From Halomonas daqiaonensis (lineage in GTDB: Bacteria; Pseudomonadota; Gammaproteobacteria; Pseudomonadales; Halomonadaceae): 64,000 nucleotides of DNA. A model generated the notes under the pieces. It was not told the origin of the DNA. It was given only the letters and a program-made list of their open reading frames with translations, and made no database searches. A program made the translations under genes and the position numbers. The stretch is from the NCBI RefSeq assembly GCF_900109725.1, contig NZ_FOBC01000013.1:1-64000 (forward strand), read 5' to 3'. This document shows, in pieces, positions 19,112 to 27,866 of this stretch (position 1 is its first letter; the number at the start of each line of letters is the position of its first letter).

Positions 19112-21067
19112 ATGATCGCACTGCGCCAAGTTTCCCTGCAACGCGGCACCCAGACCCTGCTCGAGGGGGCCGACCTGACCTTGCACGCCGGCCACAAGGC
19201 GGGCATCGTCGGGCCCAATGGGGCGGGCAAGTCGAGCCTGTTCAAGCTGTTGCTCGGCGAGCTCTCTCCAGACAAGGGGGAGGTGGAGATGAGCGGCGGC
19301 CAGCGAATCGCCCACATGGACCAGGAGGTGGAGGCGCTGGAGCGAGCTATCGTCGACTATGTGCTGGATGGCGACCGCGAGCTGCGCCATACCGAGGCGG
19401 CCCTGGCGGCCGCCCGAGAGCAAGACGACGCCCATCGCGAGGCGGAGCTGCATGGCGCCATCGAATCGCTGGACGGCTACAGCGCCCCAGCCCGGGCGGC
19501 CCAGCTGCTGGTGGGGCTGGGCTTCGTCCAGGCCGACCTGGAGCGGCCGTTGGCGGATTTCTCCGGTGGCTGGCGGATGCGCGTCAACCTGGCGCGTACG
19601 CTGTTCAAGCCTTCCGACCTGCTGCTGCTGGACGAGCCCACCAACCACCTGGACCTGGATGCCCTGCTATGGCTCGAGCAGTGGCTCACCCGCTACCCAG
19701 GCACTCTGCTGCTGATCTCCCACGACCGCGACTTCCTCGATGCGGTATGCGACCACATCGTGCATTTCGATCGCCAGAGCCTGGTGCTCTATCGCGGCAA
19801 CTACTCCACCTTCGAGCGCACCCGGGCCGAGAAGCTCGCCCTGCAGCAGGCCGAGGCCGCCAAGCAGCAGGCACGCCGCGAGGAGATCGAGCGGTTCGTG
19901 GCCCGCTTCCGCTACCAGGCCAACAAGGCGCGCGCCGCCCAGAGCCGGCTGAAGACCCTCGAGCGCATGGGCGACATCGCCGTGGCCCACGCCGACTCGC
20001 CCTTCCACTTCACCATTCCCGCCGCCGACAAGGTCTCTCATCCGCTGCTGGTGCTCGACGAGGCTCGCCTGGGCTACCGCGACGATGCCGGTCGGGAGAC
20101 GGTGCAGCTCGATGGGGTCAAGCTGACCCTGCTGCCCGGCCAGCGTATCGGCCTGCTGGGCCCCAACGGGGCCGGCAAGTCGACCCTGATCAAGTCGCTT
20201 ACCGGCGACCTGCCGCTGCTCTCCGGAAAACGGGTGGCCGGGGAACACCTGGCAATCGGCTACTTCGCCCAGCATCAGCTGGAGGGGCTGGACCTGGCCG
20301 CGACTCCCTTCATGCACGTTCAGCGTCTCTCGCCCACCGCCGCCGATCTGGACATCCGCAAGTTCCTGGGTGGCTTCGGTTTCCACGGTGACGATGTCTT
20401 CGCCCAGGTGGGGCGCTTCTCCGGCGGCGAGAAGGCGCGTCTCGCCCTGGCGCTGGTCGCCTGGCAGAAGCCCAACCTGCTGTTGCTGGACGAGCCCACC
20501 AACCATCTGGACCTGGAGATGCGTGAGGCGCTCACCGAGGCGCTGGCGAGCTTCGAGGGGACGGTGATCATCGTCTCCCACGACCGGCACCTGTTACGCG
20601 CCACCGTGGACGAGTTCTGGCGGGTGGCCGACCATCGCGTCGAGCCCTTCGATGGCGACCTGGAGGACTATCGGGCCTGGCTCAAGGCGCGCCTGGAGGG
20701 CGAGCGCCGCGAGGCCCGGGCCGACAAGGCCGACCGCCAGGCCGAGGCTGAGGCCCCCAAGGAAGATCGCAAGACGGCCCGTCGCGCCGCCGCCGAGCTG
20801 CGCGAGAGGCTGCGGCCCCTGAAGAAGCAGCGCGACCGTGCCGAGCAGGACATGGAGAGGGTCCAAAAGGAACTGGCCATGGTGGAGGAAGCGCTGGGCG
20901 ACGCCGAGCTCTATACTGACCCCGCGCGCAAGGAGGAGCTCACCAAACGCCTGGCTCGCCAGGGTGAGCTCAAGTCGCGTCTGGAAGACCTGGAACAGGC
21001 CTGGCTGGAGGCCGAGGAGGCACTGGAGGCCATGGAGGTGGAGTTGCTTACGGCAAGGAGCGAATAG
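19112..21067 (+). CDS. ABC-F family ATPase (YheS/Uup-like)
   Basis: This 651-residue soluble protein has two ATPase cassettes and no membrane domain. Cassette 1 has Walker A GPNGAGKSS near residue 34, signature FSGGWRMR and Walker B LLLLDEPTNHLDLD. Cassette 2 has GPNGAGKST near 350, FSGGEKARLAL and LLLLDEPTNHLDLE. The linker has the ABC-F run RYQANKARAAQSRLKTLE. A charged coiled-coil C-terminal region (about 530-645) follows. ABC-F proteins act on ribosomes (translation factors or antibiotic protection). The overall form fits YheS. It is followed by a 490-base gap holding a protease relic. Confidence 0.92.
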   Translation: MIALRQVSLQRGTQTLLEGADLTLHAGHKAGIVGPNGAGKSSLFKLLLGELSPDKGEVEMSGGQRIAHMDQEVEALERAIVDYVLDGDRELRHTEAALAAAREQDDAHREAELHGAIESLDGYSAPARAAQLLVGLGFVQADLERPLADFSGGWRMRVNLARTLFKPSDLLLLDEPTNHLDLDALLWLEQWLTRYPGTLLLISHDRDFLDAVCDHIVHFDRQSLVLYRGNYSTFERTRAEKLALQQAEAAKQQARREEIERFVARFRYQANKARAAQSRLKTLERMGDIAVAHADSPFHFTIPAADKVSHPLLVLDEARLGYRDDAGRETVQLDGVKLTLLPGQRIGLLGPNGAGKSTLIKSLTGDLPLLSGKRVAGEHLAIGYFAQHQLEGLDLAATPFMHVQRLSPTAADLDIRKFLGGFGFHGDDVFAQVGRFSGGEKARLALALVAWQKPNLLLLDEPTNHLDLEMREALTEALASFEGTVIIVSHDRHLLRATVDEFWRVADHRVEPFDGDLEDYRAWLKARLEGERREARADKADRQAEAEAPKEDRKTARRAAAELRERLRPLKKQRDRAEQDMERVQKELAMVEEALGDAELYTDPARKEELTKRLARQGELKSRLEDLEQAWLEAEEALEAMEVELLTARSE

Positions 21068-21189
21068 GCTGGCAACTAAGAATGAAGTAAGGGCTCCACC
21101 AACCCGATTTGTTCCACCCTGGCCCAGGCCAGAAGACTATCTTCCCGGCGTTATGGCAGCAGAGTACCGAAGTCTTCTTCCTCGCCTAG

Positions 21190-21414
21190 CATCGGCAGGG
21201 TCTCGCACTCGAATTTCAGATACGCGTAGTCCTCAACGATCAGCTTGAGCTCGAGGCAGAGTTGGTCGGTGCCGACGAAAAGACCGACGTGGCAGTTCTC
21301 AAGGTCGAGGCGGATAACCTGCCCACCCTGGAACTGGCTGAGTCCATCGATCTCAAGGTTGGGCAGTGGGTCGCTGCCAGCGGCTCTCCGTTCGGCTTCG
21401 CCCATCGGCTTTGA
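21190..21414 (+). pseudogene. Relic of a DegP/MucD (HtrA) serine protease
   Basis: The plus strand, in frame from 21190 to a TGA at 21412-21414, encodes about 74 residues without a plausible start. The segment LEAELVGADEKTDVAVLKVE, then NLPTLELAESIDLKVGQWVA and ASGSPFGF, matches the DegP/MucD stretch between the catalytic His and Ser regions, including the catalytic Asp (TDVAVLK). The His region upstream is cut off by a TAG at 21187, and the GNSGG serine motif is missing after 21414. It is therefore a decayed fragment. An 84-codon open frame on the opposite strand (21151-21405) is only its mirror image. The remaining gap (21068-21189, 21415-21559) holds nothing I recognise. Confidence 0.8.
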
Positions 21415-21559
21415 TACTTATGAGCCCCGATTGGTGTGCACACCGACGAAGTGGTAGACATGATGCCTCTTGCCGTAGGGATTCGACTATCGGTGTGGCT
21501 ACCCCGCATGACGATGATCTTGACGGCCCGGACACGATCACCGCCTAGAGGAGGAGAGC

Positions 21560-21844
21560 ATGGCATTATTCGACAGGGACCGCCGCGAAGAGAACCCCCG
21601 CACACGGCGACTCTATGCAGCATGGGAGCTGGTCTATACCCTCGTCGACTTCGGTGCGGCAGCGGCTTTCCTGATTGGCTCGGTGTTGTTCCTGTACGAG
21701 AGCCTGCAAACTTGTGCGACCTGGTTCTTCATCGTCGGATCGGCCCTGTTTGCCTTCAAGCCCACTATCCGTACCTGGCGTGATATCAAGTTGGCCTCGA
21801 TGGGCGATGTGGAAGAGCTCGAGAAGGAGGAGAGGATGGGCTAG
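21560..21844 (+). CDS. YrhK-like membrane protein
   Basis: This 94-residue protein has two hydrophobic spans (about 28-46 and 53-70). The pattern LYAAWELVYTLVDFGAAAAFLIGSVLF... TCATWFFIVGSALFAFKPTIRTWRDIKL resembles the YrhK domain, a small membrane family of unknown function. GAGGAGGAGAGC gives a strong ribosome site. It stands alone between a protease relic and a convergent PRC-barrel gene, in a stretch richer in A and T than its surroundings. Confidence 0.75.
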   Translation: MALFDRDRREENPRTRRLYAAWELVYTLVDFGAAAAFLIGSVLFLYESLQTCATWFFIVGSALFAFKPTIRTWRDIKLASMGDVEELEKEERMG

Positions 21845-21966
21845 CTGTCCTTCCCTCGGGGCATGATCGATCTCGGCCCTGTGTCCCTGTTGCCTGCGTT
21901 TTCTCTGGCTTTCAGGTGTGCCTATATATTGTGGCGTCGCCGAAAAAATCGGCTTAAGAGTACTGA

Positions 21967-21998
21967 AAGCTCCCGGATGATCATTTATCCGGGAGCTT
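21967..21998. terminator. Bidirectional hairpin between yrhK-like and PRC-barrel genes
   Basis: AAGCTCCCGGAT (21967-21978) pairs perfectly over 12 bases with ATCCGGGAGCTT (21987-21998) around an eight-base loop. On the minus strand TTTCAG follows, so it best serves the PRC-barrel gene ending at 22075. The rest of 21845-22074 holds no convincing gene. Confidence 0.65.
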
Positions 21999-22074
21999 GC
22001 ATGAAAGTATCAGAGGGCCTGACTTCAGAAAATAAGAGTAGTGCCGCTGACCTACTGTCCATCAATAGGATCAA

Positions 22075-22836
22075 TCAATCACTCCATAGGTTGTCGTATT
22101 CTCCGTAGTCAAAGGCAGGCAAATCAGAGACCGATTCTCCTGAATACGGGAGTTCATAGTGCAGAGCATTCGGCTGCCAGTCATCTGACCCCCCAAGGAA
22201 GGGATAAGCCTGAGGGCCATTGCCGAATTCAGGGCTCGAAGGCTTCACGACAATGGCCTGTATCACGCCGTCGCGGGTGAGGAGAATATCCTCGATGTAG
22301 CCCATGCCGGTGTCATTGCCAAGGCTGGCAAAGTCATCAATGACGTCTGTGATCTTCCAGATACGCGGCCCGGTCAAGACATTGCCCTCCACTTGGGTGG
22401 TTTGCCCCATGTCTCCCTTGAAGATGTAGGAATCGTCGACATATTCATCGTCAAAGAGGTTGTAGTCTTCGACATTATCTTCATGCACTGGCACGCGAAC
22501 GCCCTCTTGGACCAGTTCGGCCTCCTCCCAGGGAATGGATACATGCCTGCTGGCGCTGCCCCACATGTCACCGACCTCGGCGATGAGGGTCACTATCTGG
22601 TTTTCCTGGTCCAGGATGACATTCTCGATCGTGCCTACCACATTATCATTAGTACCTATCGCCTTGGCGTTAAGAAGCTTTTCGGCTCGGATGCCACCCG
22701 CCTGATAGAGCGGCTCGTAACTCCATTCATCCAGGGAACGAGTATCACCTTGGCCTTGTGCTGCCTGAGCCGCCAGCATGGCGATTGGCAAGATTGAGAA
22801 CGATAGGAAAGATACAGTATTGCTATGAGGTTTCAT
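22075..22836 (-). CDS. Exported PRC-barrel domain protein
   Basis: This 253-residue protein has a signal peptide (about 1-28) and a mature acidic chain. Two PRC-barrel-like modules are visible: GGIRAEKLLNAKAIGTNDNVVGTIENVILD (about 47-76) and a second one around ITDVIDDFASLGNDTGMGYIEDILL (about 162-186), each a 'distinct from, then property of' beta-barrel pattern. Asp/Glu are very frequent, as in halophile periplasmic proteins. PRC-barrel proteins like this are linked to envelope or general stress in other bacteria; no ligand is known. It is monocistronic, and its codon use looks less GC-biased than that of its neighbours. Confidence 0.78.
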   Translation of the reverse strand: MKPHSNTVSFLSFSILPIAMLAAQAAQGQGDTRSLDEWSYEPLYQAGGIRAEKLLNAKAIGTNDNVVGTIENVILDQENQIVTLIAEVGDMWGSASRHVSIPWEEAELVQEGVRVPVHEDNVEDYNLFDDEYVDDSYIFKGDMGQTTQVEGNVLTGPRIWKITDVIDDFASLGNDTGMGYIEDILLTRDGVIQAIVVKPSSPEFGNGPQAYPFLGGSDDWQPNALHYELPYSGESVSDLPAFDYGEYDNLWSD

Positions 22837-23134
22837 GATTATCTCCTTTGCTTTTATCTCGTATCAACATAGTCGATGCCAGGATTTTGCGTCAATACAG
22901 TCTTTCTCATCGTTGTTTGAGAAAACAAACCTTCCCGATGCAAAATTTCTCAGTGGAGGGGAAGAAATGACCCTCGGTTGTCAGGCGAAATTGCTCGAAC
23001 ATTGCGGCCCTGGCGGCTCCTCGCCGGGCCTATTTCTTGGCTATCACGTTGTCATTCCTGCCACCGTGGCGACGCAGCTTGCGTTGTAGCTGGCTGACCA
23101 AGTCGGCGGATTGCACACGGTAGAAATTATCGGG
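22837..23134. other. Intergenic stretch with no supported gene
   Basis: This 298-base gap separates the PRC-barrel gene from the BON lipoprotein gene. The left part is AT-rich and should contain the PRC-barrel promoter. An imperfect hairpin, GGCCC-t-GGCG with CGCC-GGGCC, lies at 23006-23030. On the minus strand the BON frame stays open for 33 further codons after its TAA, to a TAG at 23030-23032. I see no ribosome site or recognisable product, so no gene is called. Confidence 0.5.
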
Positions 23135-23437
23135 TTATTTCACGGTGATCCGGTTGTCCACCGATTTCACCCGCTCATGGTCTCGCGAAATGGCTTCGGC
23201 CCGTTCTCGCTGCTCTGTCGTCTCGACGAAGCCGCTCAGGATGGCCTGGTCACCGTTCAGGTCCACGTCGATGGCCGACCCCGCCAGGTCCGGTTCCTCG
23301 AGGAGCCGAGCCTTGATTCTCACCGCCTGGGGTGAGTCCTGGTTCTCGAGCCGCGCGGACTCATTGATGGGGTTGTCGACGCAGCCCGCGAGGAGTGCCA
23401 CTGCCAGCAGAACGCCGATCCAGATGTGTCGATTCAT
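23135..23437 (-). CDS. BON-domain lipoprotein
   Basis: This 100-residue protein has a lipoprotein signal (span about 5-16, lipobox LLAGC, lipidated Cys19). A single BON domain follows (IKARLLEEPDLAGSAIDVDLNGDQAILSGFVETTEQRERAEAI... VKSVDNRITV), as in OsmY-type proteins that bind membranes. Its ATG overlaps the stop of the AsmA gene by four bases, so the two are coupled. A role in outer-membrane upkeep under stress is plausible by family. Confidence 0.88.
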   Translation of the reverse strand: MNRHIWIGVLLAVALLAGCVDNPINESARLENQDSPQAVRIKARLLEEPDLAGSAIDVDLNGDQAILSGFVETTEQRERAEAISRDHERVKSVDNRITVK

Positions 23438-26400
23438 GGCCCGCCCTCCTCGTCTCTGATCGCTTCACGCGAGCGACTGACCAGCCCGTCGCAGTACGCC
23501 ATGTCCGGGCCGACGCCCATTTCCAGCAAGGGCAGCAGGGCGGCGATGGGACCGCCTAGGGCGCCGAGCACGGCACTGGCACCGGCGCGCATTCCCAGGC
23601 CGCCACCATGGACACCTGCCTCGATGTCGTCAAAGGTTCCGCCCAGATGAAAGGGCGCGCGACCGGTGAAGACACTGGCATCCTTGGGGTGGGCGAAGAT
23701 GGAGATGTCCAGGCGCTCCGTGTTCAGGTTTACCTCGCCACCGGCCGTGAAGGTGGTATCCAGAGTGTCGATGACGAAGGTATCCAGTTTGGTGACACCG
23801 TTGCGTGCCTGTAGGTCGCCATAGACGCACTCGATGGGAATCGGCTCACGCCCGCGCAGCCAGCTGAAGAACGCCTGGCCAGCGTCGAGTCCGGCCAGCT
23901 CCACGAGCATTGCATCGAGCCTGCCGCCGGTCATCAGCATGAGCAGACCACCATCTGCCGACGCCAGAAGCTGGGCGATCGATCGGCCCTCGATCCAGAA
24001 TTTGCCGCGCCCTCCTACGATACCCGCGCTTTCATTGGCCAGGTTCCAGTGGCGCAGGACATCGTTCAGATCCACGCGGCGCATCTCCACCTGCATGCTT
24101 CCACCGGGTGGTACTGTGCCGGCATCCAGGTCAAGTGTGAGATCGACACTTCCTTCGCCCACGCCGAAACGGACGGGTTGGAAGCGGCCACGTCCCTCCT
24201 CCAGGCGAAAATCGATGACCACCTGGCTAAGGGGAACATTCCCCGCCTGCACCGATTCTCCCCGATAGCGCACGTCCGCCGTCACGGCGTGCCAGCCTTC
24301 CCCGATGAAGGGCGTATCGGGCAACACGAAGCGATCCTCGTCCTCGTTCTCCTGGTTTGCCCCGATGAGCACCCCCAGGTCCGCGATGTCGAGGGAATTT
24401 GAATGCAGCTCGCCTTCCAGTCGCAGTGGCCGGGGACGCGTATCGAGCATCAGTCGGCCGTCGAGGTCACTGTTACCGATATCCCCTTCCATGTTGTCGA
24501 GCGTCCAGCGCTGGTCGTTCAGGTCCAGGTTCCCCGATACCGAATAGGGCGGGAGCGTCGGCAGCGCCACCCCCAGCAGCCGGCTGAGGCGCCGGGGATT
24601 GGGGCCCTCCAGGGTGAGTTGCAGATCCAGGCCTTGCAGGGCAAGGGGTCGCAGCAGCGTACCCTGCAGCGCCAGCCGGCTATCGACGGCCTCGACCTCG
24701 AGGTCTACCGCATAGGATCGGTCCGGATCGCGGGCATCGAGCAGCGGATCACCCACCAGTGAGAGCGATGCCGGGCCGCCGTCGTAGCGTCCTTCGCCCT
24801 CCAGATGGAACCGTCGATCGCCCTCCCCCAGGCCACGGGTCTCGAGCCTCAGGGTGAGTTCGGTGCCGGCCTCGGGGTCCTCGAAGCGCAGCGTCGAGGG
24901 TTCAAACATCATCCGTCCGATGAACGGCAGCAGGAGGTCGTCGCGTCTGTCCACGGGCAGGGTTTCGCTCATCTCCAGGTGCAGCTCCCCGGACAGTCTG
25001 CCCAGCCGCTCCTCCATCGGGGTGAAGGTCTCGGCCAGCCTGACCAGTGACAGGTCGTCGATGACCACGTCGAGGCTTCCCGATCCCGCCTGTCCTGTTG
25101 CGTCCAGCACGAGGCGACTGTTGGCCGAACCGTCGGCGAGACCGAAGCGGAGAGGGTCGACGACCAGACTCCCCGCCTCGAGGCCGGCATTCAGCACAAG
25201 CCCCTGCAGTATGGTGCCGTCGGCCAGCACCAGGCTGTCTGCGCGCAGATCGAGTTGCCCATCGAAGCCATGCAGCGGTGCCAGCAGGGAATCACCCGCG
25301 GCCTGCTCGTTGGTCTCGCCGCCTGTCTCAGCGGTATCGGGAAGAAGGCGGGCAAGAACGATACGCCCCGCCTCCAGGTCGGCCTGCACCCTGGGGTGCT
25401 GGGTAGCCTGAACCTCGACGCTGCCGGCGACACGGGCCCCGCCTATCCCGCCTTCGATCCCGGTCGCAGACCAGCGTTCGTTGTCCCGCGCCAGGCGACC
25501 CGCGAGGCGAAACTCGGGCAGGGGAGGCAGCACCGGCCCTAGCCAGGCTTCCAGGTCGCTGGCACCCGGGGCCTGAAGCATCAGATCGCCGGCGATTGTC
25601 GTGGGATCCAGTAGCGAGGCCAGGGTGGTGTCGGCCCGGGCCTGCAGAGTCCCGGAGCTGGCCTGGGCCTCGAGTCCGTAGTCCTCGTCCAGCGCGACCA
25701 GCCCGGGCAGGGAGTCGCCCTGGATCTCCATTGTCAGTGGCTTGTCGCGGAAGCTGCCGTCCAGACTGAGCCGCAGGGGTGGTACCTCGCCGGTGGCCAG
25801 GGAGAGATGGAGGTCGCTTCCGGCGTCCTGGTTGCGGTAGGAGAAACTGCCATCGTCGATCTCCAGGTTCGCAAGCAGGGTGTCGAGCTCGAAGGCGGGG
25901 CGCTGCTCCAGCGGGGAAAGGCGCAAGGTAACTTCGCCGGACAGGGTGTTGCCCGGTTCGAGGGCGAACCCCAAGGCTCTCATGTCGAGGTTGTCCAGCC
26001 CGATCTGCGCCTCTGCCGATAGCCTATCGGGGTTGCTGCTCAGGTCGGCGCTGGCCTCGACCCGGCCGCCGGCGACGGTGAAGGCGATCGGCTCGAGAGC
26101 GAGCGAGTGTTTGCCGAGGTGCACCTCGGCCTCGAGCTCCTCCAGGACTCTCTCTTCCATCGCCAGTTGATCCACTGACAGCGCCACTTTTCCACGCAGA
26201 TCCGGCAGAATCGGAATGGCGATGCCTGCCGTTTTCTCTTCCTCCGGCAGGACCTCTCGCCAGGCGGCGAGATTTATCCGGGTGGCGTGCAGGTGGCCGT
26301 TCAGGGCCGGGGCTTCGCTGGCAAGCTTTACGCCGAGCTCGCCGGTGATGCGGCTATCGAGTACCGAAGCATCGATCTCGCTGAGTTGCCATTCGCTGCC

Positions 26401-27261
26401 TTCGCGGGCGAGACGGGTCGATACTTCGAGGCCACCGAGCTCCACGGCAGGCAGCCCCAGCCATTGGGCCCAGTCGGCGGTTGCCGCCACGCTGAGCCCG
26501 GCGTCAGCCTGGAGGGGCGACAGTGACGGAAGCTGGGGCAGGGTTAAGGTGCCTTTCAGTCGGTCATCTTCGGAGCCGATCGATATCTCGCCACCGAATG
26601 GCTCTGCCCCGCCCAGCAATGCTTCCAGGGAATCGGTACGTGTCTCGAGATGAAAGCGACGTTCCCGGAAGATGAACGTCGCCTCGCTGTTCAGGGCCTC
26701 GCTGTCACGGCGGATCTGTATTGAGGGGATCGTCAGCTTCAGCGGCGTCTCGGTTTGGGGCGCGCGGTAGCGAATCTGTGCGTCGGAAAGGGAGAGCTGA
26801 TGAATGGTAACCGGCAGTGTCGACGGGCCATCGGCTGCAGATGGCTGCTCGGCATCTCCCTCCTGGGTATCCCGAAACACCCAGTTGCCAGGGGCGTCGC
26901 TGCGTTGTTCAAGGTTGAGGACCGGACCTGCGATCTCGACCGTGTCCAGCACGAACTCGCCATCGAGCAGATCGCCAAGGGAGGGTGAGACGCTGAAACG
27001 CTGCGCCTCGAGCATCTGTGGTGAGGTCGCCCATTGCGGGTTGCCGATACTGACCTCATACAACGAAATCGCCGGGCGAGGGAAAAAATTGATCGTCACG
27101 TCGCCTTCGATGGCCACCGAGCGCCCGGTCGCCGCTTCCATGCGCTCGACGATGAGCGGCTTGAGGAAGTTCCACGACATCAGCTGCACGATGGCGACGA
27201 CGAGCACCAGCAGCACCAGGGGGACGAACCACCAGAGGTGCTTTGAAGATCCATGTTTCAT
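23434..27261 (-). CDS. Large AsmA-family protein
   Basis: This 1275-residue protein is anchored by one N-terminal span (about 9-30) with a periplasmic chain. The N-terminal AsmA signature includes RMEAATGRSVAIEGDVTINFFPRPAISLYEVSIGNP, and the C-terminal AsmA_2 region includes GRGKFWIEGRSIAQLLASADGGLLMLMTGG and HPKDASVFTGRAPFHLGGTFDDI. The centre is long repetitive beta sequence as in AsmA/TamB-like proteins, now viewed as bridges moving phospholipid between membranes. It is longer than E. coli AsmA (about 617), nearer to YhdP/TamB size. It is cotranscribed with the BON lipoprotein, whose start it overlaps. Confidence 0.9.
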   Translation of the reverse strand: MKHGSSKHLWWFVPLVLLVLVVAIVQLMSWNFLKPLIVERMEAATGRSVAIEGDVTINFFPRPAISLYEVSIGNPQWATSPQMLEAQRFSVSPSLGDLLDGEFVLDTVEIAGPVLNLEQRSDAPGNWVFRDTQEGDAEQPSAADGPSTLPVTIHQLSLSDAQIRYRAPQTETPLKLTIPSIQIRRDSEALNSEATFIFRERRFHLETRTDSLEALLGGAEPFGGEISIGSEDDRLKGTLTLPQLPSLSPLQADAGLSVAATADWAQWLGLPAVELGGLEVSTRLAREGSEWQLSEIDASVLDSRITGELGVKLASEAPALNGHLHATRINLAAWREVLPEEEKTAGIAIPILPDLRGKVALSVDQLAMEERVLEELEAEVHLGKHSLALEPIAFTVAGGRVEASADLSSNPDRLSAEAQIGLDNLDMRALGFALEPGNTLSGEVTLRLSPLEQRPAFELDTLLANLEIDDGSFSYRNQDAGSDLHLSLATGEVPPLRLSLDGSFRDKPLTMEIQGDSLPGLVALDEDYGLEAQASSGTLQARADTTLASLLDPTTIAGDLMLQAPGASDLEAWLGPVLPPLPEFRLAGRLARDNERWSATGIEGGIGGARVAGSVEVQATQHPRVQADLEAGRIVLARLLPDTAETGGETNEQAAGDSLLAPLHGFDGQLDLRADSLVLADGTILQGLVLNAGLEAGSLVVDPLRFGLADGSANSRLVLDATGQAGSGSLDVVIDDLSLVRLAETFTPMEERLGRLSGELHLEMSETLPVDRRDDLLLPFIGRMMFEPSTLRFEDPEAGTELTLRLETRGLGEGDRRFHLEGEGRYDGGPASLSLVGDPLLDARDPDRSYAVDLEVEAVDSRLALQGTLLRPLALQGLDLQLTLEGPNPRRLSRLLGVALPTLPPYSVSGNLDLNDQRWTLDNMEGDIGNSDLDGRLMLDTRPRPLRLEGELHSNSLDIADLGVLIGANQENEDEDRFVLPDTPFIGEGWHAVTADVRYRGESVQAGNVPLSQVVIDFRLEEGRGRFQPVRFGVGEGSVDLTLDLDAGTVPPGGSMQVEMRRVDLNDVLRHWNLANESAGIVGGRGKFWIEGRSIAQLLASADGGLLMLMTGGRLDAMLVELAGLDAGQAFFSWLRGREPIPIECVYGDLQARNGVTKLDTFVIDTLDTTFTAGGEVNLNTERLDISIFAHPKDASVFTGRAPFHLGGTFDDIEAGVHGGGLGMRAGASAVLGALGGPIAALLPLLEMGVGPDMAYCDGLVSRSREAIRDEEGGP

Positions 27262-27372
27262 AGCATTCGCTACCCTGCGCCATCATCTCTGAATTATAGG
27301 CTTACCTTGAGTAACGATACGCGGCTTGTCTGGCGGCAGGCTTGCGCCACGTTCTTTACGCCTCGCTCTGCC

Positions 27373-27810
27373 TCAGCTTTCGAGCAGGAAGGTCACCGGC
27401 CCGTCGTTGATCAGCGAGACCTGCATGTCGGCGGCGAACTCGCCGCTGGCGACGTTTGGCCAGGCCGCCTCGGCGCGCCCCAGCAGGTAGTGAAAGAGGC
27501 GGTCGCCCTCGGCGGGCGGGGCCGCGCTGGAAAAGCTGGGCCTCAGCCCCTTGCGGGTATCGGCGGCCAGGGTGAACTGGGAAACCAGCAGCAGGCCACC
27601 TTCGGCTTGCTGGAGGTTGCGGTTCATCTTGCCTGCTTCATCGGGGAATACTCGGTAGTGCAGCAGCTTGTGCAGCAGCCGGTCGGCAGCCGGCTCATCG
27701 TCACCTTTCTCGACGCCCACCAGTGCCAGTAGCCCCGCGCTTATGGCGCCCACCTCGCGATCGTCCACTTCCACGCTGGCGCGTTTGACGCGCTGGATCA
27801 GGGCCTTCAT
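27373..27810 (-). CDS. dtd: D-aminoacyl-tRNA deacylase
   Basis: This 145-residue cytoplasmic enzyme hydrolyses D-amino acids (and mischarged Gly) from tRNA. The start [16 protein letters not shown] is typical, [17 protein letters not shown] (about 77-93) carries the catalytic Thr/Ser region, and [11 protein letters not shown] at the C-terminus is the cross-subunit Gly-Pro motif variant. Length is exactly that of the family. It lies 111 bases upstream of the AsmA gene on the same strand. Confidence 0.96.
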   Translation of the reverse strand: MKALIQRVKRASVEVDDREVGAISAGLLALVGVEKGDDEPAADRLLHKLLHYRVFPDEAGKMNRNLQQAEGGLLLVSQFTLAADTRKGLRPSFSSAAPPAEGDRLFHYLLGRAEAAWPNVASGEFAADMQVSLINDGPVTFLLES

Positions 27811-27866
27811 CGGGCGGGGCCTCCTGTGCTGTCATCGTGAACGACCAAGCCTAGCATGTCGCCATC

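Noticed and set aside
21151-21405. 84-codon minus-strand open frame
   Set aside because: It is the exact mirror of the DegP/MucD-like plus-strand frame; it has no ribosome site and no family of its own.
22835-23089. 84-codon plus-strand frame in the PRC-BON gap
   Set aside because: No ribosome site, composition unlike a protein and no recognisable motif.
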